Shown: positions 17,244 through 26,297 of the stretch, piece after piece
How positions within the stretch are numbered: position 1 is the stretch's first letter
Layout of the letters: each line of letters begins with the position of its first letter
DNA from: an uncultured Nitrososphaerales archaeon
Lineage (GTDB): Archaea; Thermoproteota; Nitrososphaeria; Nitrososphaerales; Nitrosocaldaceae
Reading direction: 5' to 3'
Assembly: GCA_938030895.1 (NCBI GenBank)
Contig: CALHIV010000005.1
Span: 46,163-110,162 of the forward strand
Length of the DNA: 64,000 bases
Translations under genes and position numbers: made by a program
The notes under the pieces: model-generated
What the model was told of the DNA's origin: nothing
Databases searched by the model: none
Seen by the model: the letters and a program-made list of their open reading frames with translations, nothing else

Positions 17244-18281
17244 ATGAGGGCACTCACACCAGAACTCCTTAACAAGATTGGGAATACACCATTGATAGAG
17301 TTGAGATCATTCTCTAGCAGCGATGTTAAGATATTAGCAAAGTTGGAGTGGTTTAACCCCTTCGGCTCTGTGAAGGATAGAGCAGCATACTGGATGTTCA
17401 AGGATGCAGAGGGTAGAGGCCTAATATCGAGAGGGAAGCATGTGATAATAGAACCTACATCTGGTAATACTGGAATAGCACTTGCGGGGATAGCAAGGCT
17501 CCTAGGCTATGAGATTGAGATAGTTATACCTGAGAAGGTTAGCGAGGAGACCAAAAGCATACTTAGAGCATTAGGGACTAACCTCCATGAGACATCCGAT
17601 GACCTCTGTCCTAGAGTGGGCGTTGGTACAGATCAGAGCATATCCCTAGCAAAGGCAATAGCAAGGGCTAGGCCAGGCAAGTACTATATGCCAAACCAGT
17701 ATGAGAATGATGCCAACTTCCTTGCACATTATGAGGGTACTGGTCCTGAGATATGGAGACAGACTAGTGGTAGAGTTACACACTTTGTTGCAGGGGTTGG
17801 TACTGGAGGTACCATAACTGGTGTAGGTCTATACTTGAAGGAGAGGAATAAAGCTGTACGGGTTATAGCAGTTCAGCCACAGAGGCAGCATCTGATCCAA
17901 GGGCTTAGGAACTTTGAGGAATCCAATATACCAACACTCTTCGAGCGTAGAGCAGTAGTTGTTGATGAATGGTACACTATAACTAATGAGGAGTCGTTCA
18001 AGATGGTTAAGGAGTTGTATGAGCGGGAGAGGCTTCTGGTAGGTCCATCATCTGGTTGTGCAATGGCTGCAGCATGCAAAGTTAAGGAGAGGATAGAATC
18101 ATCAGTGCAAGTTATAGAGGATGGTGATGGGGGTAGAGATAGAGAGAAGGTCATAGTTGTAGTATTCGCAGATAATGGTAGAAAGTTCAGAAGTCTGTAT
18201 AACCAGCAAGGGGTATTCAGTAGTGAGGAGTTTGATGACGCATTAAGGAATGCTCTTATGCTAGGCGAATCGTTCTTTTAA
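17244..18281 (+). CDS. cysM: PLP-dependent cysteine synthase (O-acetylserine/O-phosphoserine sulfhydrylase)
   Basis: The 345-residue fold-type II enzyme makes cysteine from an activated serine and sulfide or a sulfur-carrier donor. Motifs are KIGNTPLIEL, the PLP lysine in FGSVKDRA, EPTSGNTGI, a phosphate-cradle GTGGTITG and SSGCAMA. Whether the substrate is O-acetyl- or O-phosphoserine cannot be read directly. A TTG precedes the ATG by one codon (17241); the ATG at 17244 is chosen because GAGGAGG lies a few bases before it. Adjacent tusA suggests a sulfur-carrier partner. Confidence 0.93.
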   Translation: MRALTPELLNKIGNTPLIELRSFSSSDVKILAKLEWFNPFGSVKDRAAYWMFKDAEGRGLISRGKHVIIEPTSGNTGIALAGIARLLGYEIEIVIPEKVSEETKSILRALGTNLHETSDDLCPRVGVGTDQSISLAKAIARARPGKYYMPNQYENDANFLAHYEGTGPEIWRQTSGRVTHFVAGVGTGGTITGVGLYLKERNKAVRVIAVQPQRQHLIQGLRNFEESNIPTLFERRAVVVDEWYTITNEESFKMVKELYERERLLVGPSSGCAMAAACKVKERIESSVQVIEDGDGGRDREKVIVVVFADNGRKFRSLYNQQGVFSSEEFDDALRNALMLGESFF

Positions 18282-18368
18282 TTGGTTAATTTAATTAGTT
18301 AATCTTTTACATAATTATACATAGGATCAATAATAATAACACAACAGAATGGGTGTAAGGATCATCTG

Positions 18369-19355
18369 TCATCTATTGTTATAATACTTCTCAGCAAGAT
18401 ACCTCTCAACATCTAGAGCAGCCATACACCCAAACCCAGCGGCGGTTATAGCCTGTCTATACACTGGATCGTGTACATCCCCAGCAACGAATACGCCATC
18501 TATATTAGTCCTTGTGTGATCCCTAACCTTGATGTAGCCATGCTCATCCATATCTATCTGGCCTTTGAATATCTGTGTGTTAGGCTCATGCCCTATAGCA
18601 ACGAATATGCCCCCACACTTCAACTCATACCTCTTATCATCCTTGATATCCCTTATGAGCACAGCATTTACCTTCCTATCCCCAAGTATATCTTCAACCA
18701 CAGCATTCCATACAAAACTTATCTTTGGATTTGCGAATGCCCTCTCCTGTAGTATCTTGCTTGCCCTTAATCTATCCCTCCTATGCACTATCTGAACCCT
18801 GTTTGCAAACTTCGTTAGGAAGAGCGCCTCCTCCACAGCACTATCCCCTCCTCCTACAACCACTATATCCTCGCCCTTGAAGAACGGTCCATCGCATGTT
18901 GCACAGTACGATACCCCTTTACCAGCGAACCTCTCCTCACTCTTCAGACCCAGTTTCCTTGGGGATGCACCAGTAGCGATTATAACGGCATCAGCCTCGA
19001 ACCTCTTATCCACAGTATTTATAATGAACGGATTGTGCAGGAAATCAACACTAGTAGCAACATCATCAAGCATGGTTGCTCCAAACCTCTCTGCCTGAGC
19101 ACGCATGTTCATCATCAACTCTGGTCCAAATATACCATGGGGAAAGCCTGGGAAGTTCTCAACCGTACCTGTGTTCATCAACTGCCCCCCTGGAAGATTC
19201 CCGCTTATAACTAACGTATCTAACTTTGCCCTAGCAGTGTAGATCGCAGCGGTTAGGCCTGCAGGACCAGAACCAAGGATTATAACTGAGTATCTATCCT
19301 TGAGTTCTCTACCTTCTTCCATCGATGCTGTCGATAGATATATAGAGTTGGACAT
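18369..19355 (-). CDS. trxB: thioredoxin reductase
   Basis: The 328-residue flavoprotein reduces thioredoxin-like proteins with NADPH. It has an FAD-binding GSGPAGLTAAIY loop, the redox-active CATC in YCATCDGPFFKGED, the NADPH loop VVGGGDSAVEEALFL, and the C-terminal FAD motif VFVAGDVHD. A TTG six codons upstream (19373) is in frame, but a TATA box centred near 19382 is 27 bases before ATG 19355, so a leaderless start there is more likely. The DCC-like redox gene is divergent and shares that TATA box. Confidence 0.95.
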   Translation of the reverse strand: MSNSIYLSTASMEEGRELKDRYSVIILGSGPAGLTAAIYTARAKLDTLVISGNLPGGQLMNTGTVENFPGFPHGIFGPELMMNMRAQAERFGATMLDDVATSVDFLHNPFIINTVDKRFEADAVIIATGASPRKLGLKSEERFAGKGVSYCATCDGPFFKGEDIVVVGGGDSAVEEALFLTKFANRVQIVHRRDRLRASKILQERAFANPKISFVWNAVVEDILGDRKVNAVLIRDIKDDKRYELKCGGIFVAIGHEPNTQIFKGQIDMDEHGYIKVRDHTRTNIDGVFVAGDVHDPVYRQAITAAGFGCMAALDVERYLAEKYYNNR

Positions 19356-19375
19356 GGGAGAGCATCCAAGCAAAC

Positions 19376-19388
19376 CTTATTTAAATCA
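19376..19388. promoter_or_regulatory. shared, bidirectional TATA box (trxB and DCC gene)
   Basis: CTTATTTAAATCA lies 27 bases before trxB ATG 19355 (minus) and 24 bases before ATG 19406 (plus). It is close to symmetric and is the only TATA-like element in the interval. Confidence 0.55.
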
Positions 19389-19405
19389 TGATACGATGAT
19401 ATAGT

Positions 19406-19879
19406 ATGCTATACAATGGAGGGAAAGCACTACTGCTCTATGATGATGAGTGTTACTACTGTACAAGGTTTGCCCTCTTCATCCATAGGCTCTATGCTCA
19501 TCTTGACTATAGCATCGTACTCATTGGCCTCCACACTATAGATGGCTATAGGGTCAAAAGATCTCTATACGAATACTCAAGCAACCCAGACGGTATGTTC
19601 TGGTTCATACAGATACAGTCTGATAGTATCAAGGCTTATGGTGGCAGAGCAGCACTACTTAAACTTGTAATAGAACTGATCAAGACTATAGTATGGAGGA
19701 AGCATGCGATTGAAGATGGTAGAGATGCCATAACTGTATTCAACGAGCATGATATACTTAATAATGAAGAGCATCAATGTATGAAAGCAGATGATGTGCG
19801 ATGTGGTCTATTATCAAGGATAGCCAGTCTATTAACCAATGGCAAGAGGATAACCATAGTTAGGGAGCACAAAAATTAG
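19406..19879 (+). CDS. DCC/DUF393-like thiol-disulfide oxidoreductase
   Basis: The 157-residue protein begins with LLLYDDECYYCTRFALFI, which matches the D-x-x-C-x-x-C start of the DCC (DUF393) family of thioredoxin-fold redox proteins. The AYGGRAALLKLV segment in the middle is also family-like. No signal peptide or membrane helix is visible. Its divergent arrangement with thioredoxin reductase suggests a joint role in thiol redox, which is inference. The C-terminal third is poorly conserved. Confidence 0.7.
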   Translation: MLYNGGKALLLYDDECYYCTRFALFIHRLYAHLDYSIVLIGLHTIDGYRVKRSLYEYSSNPDGMFWFIQIQSDSIKAYGGRAALLKLVIELIKTIVWRKHAIEDGRDAITVFNEHDILNNEEHQCMKADDVRCGLLSRIASLLTNGKRITIVREHKN

Positions 19880-19935
19880 TCTATGGTTGGTTGATTTGTT
19901 ACCTTCTAGCAAGGCTCCTATATACAAGGTAGGGA

Positions 19936-20739
19936 TCAGGGCTCTACGCTTACCTCTACCTCCTCCTTCAACTTCATCGCTGCTATCTCTGCTGCCCTCC
20001 TCCCAGATAGTAGCATGCCTCCAAATGTTGGGCCCATCCTTGGGAGTCCAAACGTCTCAGTAACACTCATGCCAGCAACTATTAGACCAGGGTATACTTC
20101 TGATGTATGCTCAACGACAAGGTCTTCAGACTGCTCGACCCACATTGGGTTCATACCAGAGAACTTCACTAGCCCTCTATCCATGAGCCTCTTAACCGCT
20201 ACTGCATCATGGCCAGATGCATCTATAACAACCTTTGCCTCTAACGCAACGGGGTCAACACACGTTATATTCCTTGGTAGCGCAGATACTGGCATCCAGT
20301 TGACTACAACACCAGCAACCCTGTTCATCCTAAGCACTAGATCATCGAACTTTGTGAGGTTCAGGAACTTAACCCCAGCATCACATGCAGATGCTATCAA
20401 CTTGGAGCATGCATTTGGGCCAGGGGTAGCGTATAGGCCATCACTAACCTGTTTGTACCTCACACCCAACTCATCTAGAACCTTGTGTGCTGGCGCTCTA
20501 ACGGTTATGGGATTCATCATGAAGCCTCCTATCCAGAATCCTCCACCAAGGTAGTTATTCTGCTCAACGACAAGTACTCTGAACCCCATCCTTGCAAGAT
20601 CCCTCCCAGCCATGAGTCCTGCCGGACCAGCACCTATTATTATAACATCGCTATCAGCGTACTCCATGAATGTCTCATGGAACATCTCTGCTATAGCTCT
20701 TGTTATCTCCTTCTCGCTAACCTTTGCAAATATAGGCAT
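19936..20739 (-). CDS. thi4: thiamine thiazole synthase (Thi4 family)
   Basis: From ATG 20739 the protein is 267 residues, the normal archaeal Thi4 length. It has the FAD/NAD loop DVIIIGAGPAGLMAG (31-45), NNYLGGGFWIGG, and the C-terminal TETFGLPRMGPTFGGMLLSG. Cys160 in NITCVDP occupies the position of the sulfur-donating cysteine of suicidal Thi4 enzymes, where methanococcal homologues have His, so this copy is probably single-turnover. The longer in-frame ORF to 21102 is an antisense shadow of the CDF gene. A TATA box (CATTATATATC, about 20760-20769) and GAGGAG fit ATG 20739. Confidence 0.92.
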   Translation of the reverse strand: MPIFAKVSEKEITRAIAEMFHETFMEYADSDVIIIGAGPAGLMAGRDLARMGFRVLVVEQNNYLGGGFWIGGFMMNPITVRAPAHKVLDELGVRYKQVSDGLYATPGPNACSKLIASACDAGVKFLNLTKFDDLVLRMNRVAGVVVNWMPVSALPRNITCVDPVALEAKVVIDASGHDAVAVKRLMDRGLVKFSGMNPMWVEQSEDLVVEHTSEVYPGLIVAGMSVTETFGLPRMGPTFGGMLLSGRRAAEIAAMKLKEEVEVSVEP

Positions 20740-20857
20740 ATGCATACTCCTCTGCAGCGATATATAATGGTTGGTATACCATGTATGCTCTACATGTAGT
20801 GAGGAGAGGACAAATCTTATATAGTATGTTTGATAATCTAATCTTGCACTAGAAGTT

Positions 20858-21790
20858 ATGGATAGCGATAGTAGCGATAGTGATGACCATACTTTGGGCT
20901 TTGATGCTGGAAGGAGGGTATCCAAGATAACATTCATGACACTATTCGCTATTGGTATCGCTGAGGTGGCCATAGGACTGGTCAGTAATAGCGTAGTGCT
21001 CATAGCAGATGGTATAGACTCGTTTGGTGACTCTGCGATAACACTCATAGTACTCCTTGGTCTATTATTTGCAACTAGGCATAATAATAAGAGTAGTAGC
21101 AAGAATGGTGTAGGTAATAATGTAACTCAATCTGGGTTCGGTTACTACAAGATAGAGAGTTTTGCTGCATTCGTTGCTGCTATAGGCATGGTTGGTATGG
21201 GGATAGTGATAATAGCTAGGGCTATAGAGGCGTTGATCGATCCTGTAGAGATCGTGCATCCAGAGATAGCATTGGTAACACTTGCCTTTGCTGCCTGCAT
21301 ATCTGGCTATAGGGCAGTACAGATGAACAGGATAGCAAGCAGGTACAACCTCCTCTCGTTGAAGGCTGGTGCAAGGAATGCTATAAAGGACGGTATGGCC
21401 TCAATAATAGGGTTCTTCAGCGTACTTGTAGCCGTGTACCTTGGCTTCCCTCAGGCAGATCCTATAGGCGCTATCATAATAGCAGCATTCATCTTCTCTA
21501 TATCATACTACATACTCAAGGACTCATCCCTTGTGCTACTGGATATTATAAAGAACCCCCAGATGGTCGATCAGGTGAAAGCCCTAATAGAGAAGAGCCA
21601 TGGTGTTAAGGTAAGCGGTATATCGCTACGCCCAATGGGGCCGTTCCTACATGCTGATATAAGTATTGTTCTGGATGGGAGTATGACTGTAGCAGAGTTC
21701 AAGAGGCTTGCTGGTAGCATAAAGAAGAGTGTGAGGAAGAGGTTCCCTAGTATTCAGAGGCTTGCAGTGATAATAGAGGAGCAACAGTAA
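20858..21790 (+). CDS. cation diffusion facilitator transporter
   Basis: The 310-residue CDF protein exports divalent metal ions by proton exchange. It has six hydrophobic segments, a metal site in the second helix region (VLIADGIDSFGDS) and a second in ARNAIKDGMASIIG, where the usual His/Asp pairs are partly replaced by Asp. A cytoplasmic C-terminal domain follows (HGVKVSGISLRPMGPFLHADISI). The Asp-rich A-site suggests Mn, Fe or Co rather than strict Zn specificity; that is inference. The N-terminus DSDSSDSDD is acidic and cytoplasmic. Confidence 0.9.
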   Translation: MDSDSSDSDDHTLGFDAGRRVSKITFMTLFAIGIAEVAIGLVSNSVVLIADGIDSFGDSAITLIVLLGLLFATRHNNKSSSKNGVGNNVTQSGFGYYKIESFAAFVAAIGMVGMGIVIIARAIEALIDPVEIVHPEIALVTLAFAACISGYRAVQMNRIASRYNLLSLKAGARNAIKDGMASIIGFFSVLVAVYLGFPQADPIGAIIIAAFIFSISYYILKDSSLVLLDIIKNPQMVDQVKALIEKSHGVKVSGISLRPMGPFLHADISIVLDGSMTVAEFKRLAGSIKKSVRKRFPSIQRLAVIIEEQQ

Positions 21791-21884
21791 CTATATGCCA
21801 ATGATATACTAAGATGATGGTATGCTAATGGAGTAATCTGTAAACACTTCATTCTGCGCCTATCTTTAGGTTAGCATATACAAT

Positions 21885-23690
21885 TTACTCTATCATACCT
21901 GTATCCTCTTCACTAGCCTGAACCTGTCTTGTAACCTTCAACTGCCTCCTATACATAGAGAGTATCTCATCAACACTAGTAGCATCCTCAGCGCTCTTAT
22001 CTTCCCTTACCCTCCCAGTGAACTTTGGGAACCTTAGTGCTAAACCATTACCCTCCCTTATCGCATTCATAGCACAGGTATGCAATGGACTTAACGTTAT
22101 CTCCGACGCTATAACCTCTATGACTATCCTAGGCTCGAACCATACATCAGCCTCAAGCCTAGAGTTTACCCTAGCATGTTTATGCCTTATGATGTATGGA
22201 CTTAGCATACCATAGAACCTCTCAAGGTCCTCATCTGTGAACCCTGTACCAACCTTGCAGACAGTGTAGAATGTATCATCTTCTCTATTGTACGATGCTA
22301 AAAGTAATGCACCATATCTACCAGCCCTTCTACCCCTACCATGGAAGGCACCAACTACTACAAGGTCTAGGGTATCAGCGAGCTCACTCCTATACTCTCT
22401 CTTCAACTTTATCCATGCATATCCCCTTGCCCCAGCCCTATATGGACTGTTAAGATCTTTGATCATCAACCCTTCGCATCCTTCATTTATAGCCTTGAGC
22501 ATGTAATCCTCCATGCTCTTAGCATCACTTACTATGAGCATAGGCACTATACTTACAATACCCATACTACCATTAACAAGACCTTCTAGTATGTTCCTCC
22601 TCTCTATATATGGTAGATCTATACACTCCCTTCCATCGATGTAGAGTATATCGAATAGGTTAAGTGCTATAGGATACTCTCGCATAGCCTCCTCTATCCC
22701 ATACTTCCTACGCCTGTGCATCAACTCCTGGAATGGTAGATACTCCTGCGTATCCTGGTTTATAGCAACCGCTTCCCCTTCCACTATCACATCTACCTTG
22801 ATACTTGCCATTATAGCATCGATAGCATCAGGATAGTGGCTTGTTATATCCTCAAGCCTTCGAGAGAATATCCTAACCTTATTACCATGCTTATGTATCT
22901 GTAGCCTCTCACCATCCAACTTGTACTCTGCAGCACATCTCCCTCCCATCCTATCAAGTGCTTCCTCTGCACTGGATACCCTCTCAGCAAGCATAGGTCT
23001 TATAGGTCTGAAGAGTTCAACACCGATAGCCTTTACAGCATCAAGCCCATCCAACGCAACGGTTCTTGCAACTAGCCCAAGATCGCTCGTAAGGTTATAG
23101 GCCCTCTCGAGTATATCCCTATTCTCCTTGCTCTCTGTGAATGCTACTGCCAACGCATCCAATATAGTGTAATCTGCCACACCAAGCCTCAACTTGCCAG
23201 TTATTATCTTAAGTATGTACTTACCCTCTCTAGGCTCTGCATCGTTAAGTAGGTTACAGATATACCTTATCTTTGTATCTTGAGAGCCCTCGCCCTTGAG
23301 CATGGCTATCCTCTCTAGTGTAGAGTATACTCGCTCTACCGTTAGTTTATCCTTGAAGAGCACCGCCTGAAGCCTCTTGCTCAATGCTTCTTCTGCAGCC
23401 TCCCCTATATCTCCCGTCTTTACATACAACTCCTCAACACTCTTCATATCAAGACCAGAGGATACTGAGAGTGCTCTTAGAGCCATCCTATCTGCTACCC
23501 CAAGTTCTATACCCTCATACTCCGGTCTTAGCCTTCCCAGCATGAGGTATACAACCTTATCTATAAGTTCTCTAGGGGTGCTCTTGAGCAACCCTACTAT
23601 CAGGTCTGTGAGTTCGGTCCTCTTACTCGTAGCCTCCATCTTATCGAATACATCAACTATTGTAGAGTAGTCCATCCCATCACATCCCAT
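21885..23690 (-). CDS. lig: ATP-dependent DNA ligase
   Basis: The 601-residue enzyme is the replicative archaeal/eukaryotic-type DNA ligase I. An N-terminal DNA-binding helical domain (1-225) precedes the adenylation domain with motif I EYKLDGER, whose Lys257 is adenylated, motif III-like FDILYIDG, motif IV EGLMIKD and motif V AWIKLKREY, followed by an OB-fold domain. The length is standard. The C-terminal tail (SAEDATSVDEILSMYRRQLK) is short. It has no obvious operon partner. Confidence 0.96.
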   Translation of the reverse strand: MGCDGMDYSTIVDVFDKMEATSKRTELTDLIVGLLKSTPRELIDKVVYLMLGRLRPEYEGIELGVADRMALRALSVSSGLDMKSVEELYVKTGDIGEAAEEALSKRLQAVLFKDKLTVERVYSTLERIAMLKGEGSQDTKIRYICNLLNDAEPREGKYILKIITGKLRLGVADYTILDALAVAFTESKENRDILERAYNLTSDLGLVARTVALDGLDAVKAIGVELFRPIRPMLAERVSSAEEALDRMGGRCAAEYKLDGERLQIHKHGNKVRIFSRRLEDITSHYPDAIDAIMASIKVDVIVEGEAVAINQDTQEYLPFQELMHRRRKYGIEEAMREYPIALNLFDILYIDGRECIDLPYIERRNILEGLVNGSMGIVSIVPMLIVSDAKSMEDYMLKAINEGCEGLMIKDLNSPYRAGARGYAWIKLKREYRSELADTLDLVVVGAFHGRGRRAGRYGALLLASYNREDDTFYTVCKVGTGFTDEDLERFYGMLSPYIIRHKHARVNSRLEADVWFEPRIVIEVIASEITLSPLHTCAMNAIREGNGLALRFPKFTGRVREDKSAEDATSVDEILSMYRRQLKVTRQVQASEEDTGMIE

Positions 23691-23744
23691 ACCATCCAGA
23701 TGTAGTATGATAGGTTAATAAGTTACTATCCCTTTAGTATTGCT

Positions 23745-24068
23745 ATGGGTGGTGCAGGGAAGAAGCCAGTGGGAGCGGAGGCTAAGAGGCAGTTAAGGGA
23801 GCAGGAGGAGGCAAGAAAGGAGAAGGGTAAGAAGGAGAAGGGGGAGGAGAGGCAGAAAGGGGCTATTCTTGTTGATGAGAAGCAGTTACTCAATGCTCTA
23901 TCCTCTATGAAGGCGATAACTGCTCATGCTGTAGCAAGGAGTGTAGGGGTTAAGGTATCTGTAGCAAATCTGATGCTAAAGAGGCTCGAGGCTCAAGGCA
24001 TAGTAAGGCGGTTTGGTGGGTATAGTGGGCATTACGTCTATCAACTAGTAGATAATAGAGCCAAATAG
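23745..24068 (+). CDS. rps25e: 30S ribosomal protein S25e
   Basis: The 107-residue protein has the basic, Lys/Glu-rich N-terminal tail (about residues 1-40) and winged-helix core of S25e: LNALSSMKAITAHAVARSVG, SVANLMLKRLEAQGIV and GHYVYQ. S25e binds the small subunit head. It is shared by eukaryotes and part of the archaea and is found in Thaumarchaeota but missing from Euryarchaeota, which supports the taxonomic reading. It is divergent from the DNA ligase gene. Confidence 0.92.
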   Translation: MGGAGKKPVGAEAKRQLREQEEARKEKGKKEKGEERQKGAILVDEKQLLNALSSMKAITAHAVARSVGVKVSVANLMLKRLEAQGIVRRFGGYSGHYVYQLVDNRAK

Positions 24069-24123
24069 GTACTATTGTATGTGAATACATCACTAACCAT
24101 TAGTAGAAGAACTACCAGCCTTG

Positions 24124-24492
24124 CTAAACAGCAGCAAGCAGGAGTACATCCCCAGCACTAACACCATCAAGCACTTCAATATTGCTTGTTACCTTCCCCA
24201 GAGGATTGAACATCATACCCTTGACATCCTTGAGGAATACGCATACTGCACCATTTGCAATCATGAACCCTATATCCCCTCTCTTGAACTCATCCCTCTG
24301 CTTCTCCCTACCTATTGCTAGTCCTGTCTCCATGTAGATGAACGATCCATCGTATCTATGAGCCCTACCTTCAATAGGTAATGCCCTAAGTATAGAGCCT
24401 ACGGTCAGTGGGGCTAGGTGTCTAGCAAACTCACATTCGCATCTACCTTTACCCTTCAATTCAAGGATAAGTCTTATCCTCGATACTGACAT
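24124..24492 (-). CDS. cyclophilin-like fold protein (TM1367/DUF369 type)
   Basis: The 122-residue protein has the conserved pattern of small archaeal and bacterial cyclophilin-like proteins: CEFARHLAPLTVGSILRALP, a strand GLAIGREKQRDEFKRGDIGFM, then ANGAVCVFLKD and FNPLGKV. These proteins share the beta-barrel of cyclophilins, and their isomerase activity is unproven. No signal peptide is present. It is convergent with S25e and divergent from rpo6. The family call is from pattern memory. Confidence 0.72.
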   Translation of the reverse strand: MSVSRIRLILELKGKGRCECEFARHLAPLTVGSILRALPIEGRAHRYDGSFIYMETGLAIGREKQRDEFKRGDIGFMIANGAVCVFLKDVKGMMFNPLGKVTSNIEVLDGVSAGDVLLLAAV

Positions 24493-24516
24493 TATACTGG
24501 TTAGGCACAGTAGTAA

Positions 24517-24526
24517 CGTTTATTTG
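24517..24526 (+). promoter_or_regulatory. TATA box of rpo6
   Basis: CGTTTATTTG is centred about 29 bases before the TTG start at 24551, supporting a leaderless message. Confidence 0.5.
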
Positions 24527-24550
24527 TATTGTTAAAGATTCTGCATCTGT

Positions 24551-25078
24551 TTGGTAGAGGGCAAATCTAAGAGTAAGAGGAGTAAGGTATCGAAGAAGGG
24601 AGATAAAGAGGGAAGCACTGATGCTGAGAAGGTGGAGGATGTAGATAGCAGTGTTAATGTTGCTATTGTAGAGAGTGTAGAGAAGGATGCTCATCTAGAG
24701 AGGGGTTCTACACTTACCACTACTATTGAGGTAGAGGGAAGATCTCAAGGAGATCAGCGGGTACAGGCACAGCAAGAGCAGCCATTGAAGAATAGCAATG
24801 AGATAGGCCTAAACCTTGTGGAGGTCAGATCTGATGATAGAAAGGTTCTGATAGGTCCTGCTAGACTAACAAGGTTTGAGAAGGCTAGGATAGTTGGTGC
24901 TAGGGCATTACAACTATCTCTAGGGGCGCCACCACTGATACATGTACCAAAGGATGCTGTAGACCCCATCTCTATAGCAGAGCATGAATTGAGTAGTAAA
25001 GCCTTACCTATATCAATAAGGAGGATACTCCCAGATGGGCATTATCAGGATATCCCTATAGAGTGGCTCATGAACTGA
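24551..25078 (+). CDS. rpo6: DNA-directed RNA polymerase subunit K (Rpo6) with long N-terminal extension
   Basis: The C-terminal part (about residues 98-175) is a full Rpo6/RpoK core with LTRFEKARIVGARALQLSLG, DPISIAEHELSSKALPISI and the terminal DIPIEWL. Archaeal RpoK is normally under 100 residues; here about 97 extra residues precede it, Lys/Ser-rich first (KSKSKRSKVSKKGDK), then acidic and Gln-rich. The start TTG 24551 is favoured by a TATA box 29 bases upstream. The extension recalls the acidic tail of eukaryotic Rpb6 and is likely disordered. Confidence 0.92.
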   Translation: MVEGKSKSKRSKVSKKGDKEGSTDAEKVEDVDSSVNVAIVESVEKDAHLERGSTLTTTIEVEGRSQGDQRVQAQQEQPLKNSNEIGLNLVEVRSDDRKVLIGPARLTRFEKARIVGARALQLSLGAPPLIHVPKDAVDPISIAEHELSSKALPISIRRILPDGHYQDIPIEWLMN

Positions 25079-25177
25079 TACCTTCTCTCATTATTTAGTG
25101 ATGCAATAAGAAAATAAGAATAAAGAAAGAGGTAAGAAGAAGATATGGCTAAGTTAACTAAATAAAAGTTGATAAGA

Positions 25178-25300
25178 TCACTTGCTTCTTACAGTCACAA
25201 CCTTACTACCCTTAACCCTTCTCTTACCTATTATATCAAGTACTGTATATGTACCGAACATCCCTATCATGAACGCAACTATTGCGTACACCTCTACCAT
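25178..25300 (-). CDS. 40-residue single-TM protein
   Basis: From ATG 25300 the ORF encodes 40 residues with one hydrophobic helix (VEVYAIVAFMIGMFGTYTVL) followed by a basic cytoplasmic tail (GKRRVKGSKVVTVRSK). GGTGAT lies a few bases before the ATG, a good ribosome-binding site. The longer frame to 25390 begins in AT-rich noncoding DNA and is less likely. No family is recognised; the topology resembles small subunits of membrane complexes. Confidence 0.55.
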   Translation of the reverse strand: MVEVYAIVAFMIGMFGTYTVLDIIGKRRVKGSKVVTVRSK

Positions 25301-25429
25301 CTGGATCACCAAGACTATACTATAATAATTTGAATATAAACATGCTTCACCATAAAATAATAGAACTTTCTTCTCTAAAATAATCATCAAGATACCAGCT
25401 TATTATTCATTAATTTACATGAGTGTAGA

Positions 25430-26242
25430 TCAGACCTCCTTCAACCTGCTCTCATCGAACGAGCCTGATGAGTACCACTTGTACCTGAAGAAGTCTATGC
25501 ACCACTCACGGACCAGTGGATCACTCCCAAAGAGCATGTAGTTAAGATCTGTATCTCCATGCTGATCAGGGAAGAGCACTGCTGCATGTTTATCAGTTGC
25601 TATAACCATAACCTCAACCCTATCGCACATCCTCCTCTCAACCATACCCCTCCTTATGTACTCCTGCCAGTTTAGCCTGTTGAGTATCTCCCTCCTACCC
25701 TTGGGCACTATTGTATTGTATCCAAATATATATGAGAACCTGATACCTTGCTTGACCCTCTCTACAAGGGGTTCTATGAGGTCTAGAGGGACTTGGGCCA
25801 TCAGCTCCATTATATACTCTTGCGCATCAGCATACATCATCTTCCAGCGCTCAAGCACAGCAACCACTCCATTAACAAGTTCTGTGTTGTTAAGTGCACC
25901 TATACGCTGTATGAACTTCATTGGGAGGTCTCCAAATGTATGCTCCTCAAAGTAGCGCTTGTTCTTTGCTAGGAACTCGAAGGATGGGATCTGTGTTATC
26001 ACACTTCTGCCATAGGTTGTTAGTGAGAGCATGCCATCTGAGTCCTTCTTCACAAGTCCAGCATCTATTAACCTGTTTACATTCCTATGCACCTCCTGTA
26101 CTGTAGCATCCAACTCTTTGGCAAGCGTTGAGAGCTTCATGCTCTTCTCATTCAGCTTGAAGAGTATGCTCCTCCTTAACTCCCCAGCGAGTTCCCAGAA
26201 TATATCGTATGGCGATGCTTCATCTATCATACTTTTACTCAT
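25430..26242 (-). CDS. HTH transcriptional regulator, FilR1/DUF1724-like
   Basis: The 270-residue protein has an N-terminal ArsR-type winged helix (about 12-85; LSTLAKELDATVQEVHRNVNRL is the recognition region) and a C-terminal sensor region beginning SFEFLAKNKRYFEEHTFGDL, which resembles the DUF1724 (FilR1 middle) domain found in many archaeal regulators. The ligand is unknown. A TATA-like TAGATTTAAC is centred about 24 bases before the start. No target gene is evident; it stands alone between a small membrane protein and pyrophosphatase. Confidence 0.8.
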   Translation of the reverse strand: MSKSMIDEASPYDIFWELAGELRRSILFKLNEKSMKLSTLAKELDATVQEVHRNVNRLIDAGLVKKDSDGMLSLTTYGRSVITQIPSFEFLAKNKRYFEEHTFGDLPMKFIQRIGALNNTELVNGVVAVLERWKMMYADAQEYIMELMAQVPLDLIEPLVERVKQGIRFSYIFGYNTIVPKGRREILNRLNWQEYIRRGMVERRMCDRVEVMVIATDKHAAVLFPDQHGDTDLNYMLFGSDPLVREWCIDFFRYKWYSSGSFDESRLKEV

Positions 26243-26297
26243 ATTGGTGAATCATACAGAGTTAAATCTAAATTTTTTGATTGTAATGGCTCTAATC

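Noticed and set aside
20740..21102. N-terminal extension of Thi4 to 21102
   Set aside because: The extra 121 residues are the antisense shadow of the CDF gene (20858-21790), and a TATA box and GAGGAG support ATG 20739.
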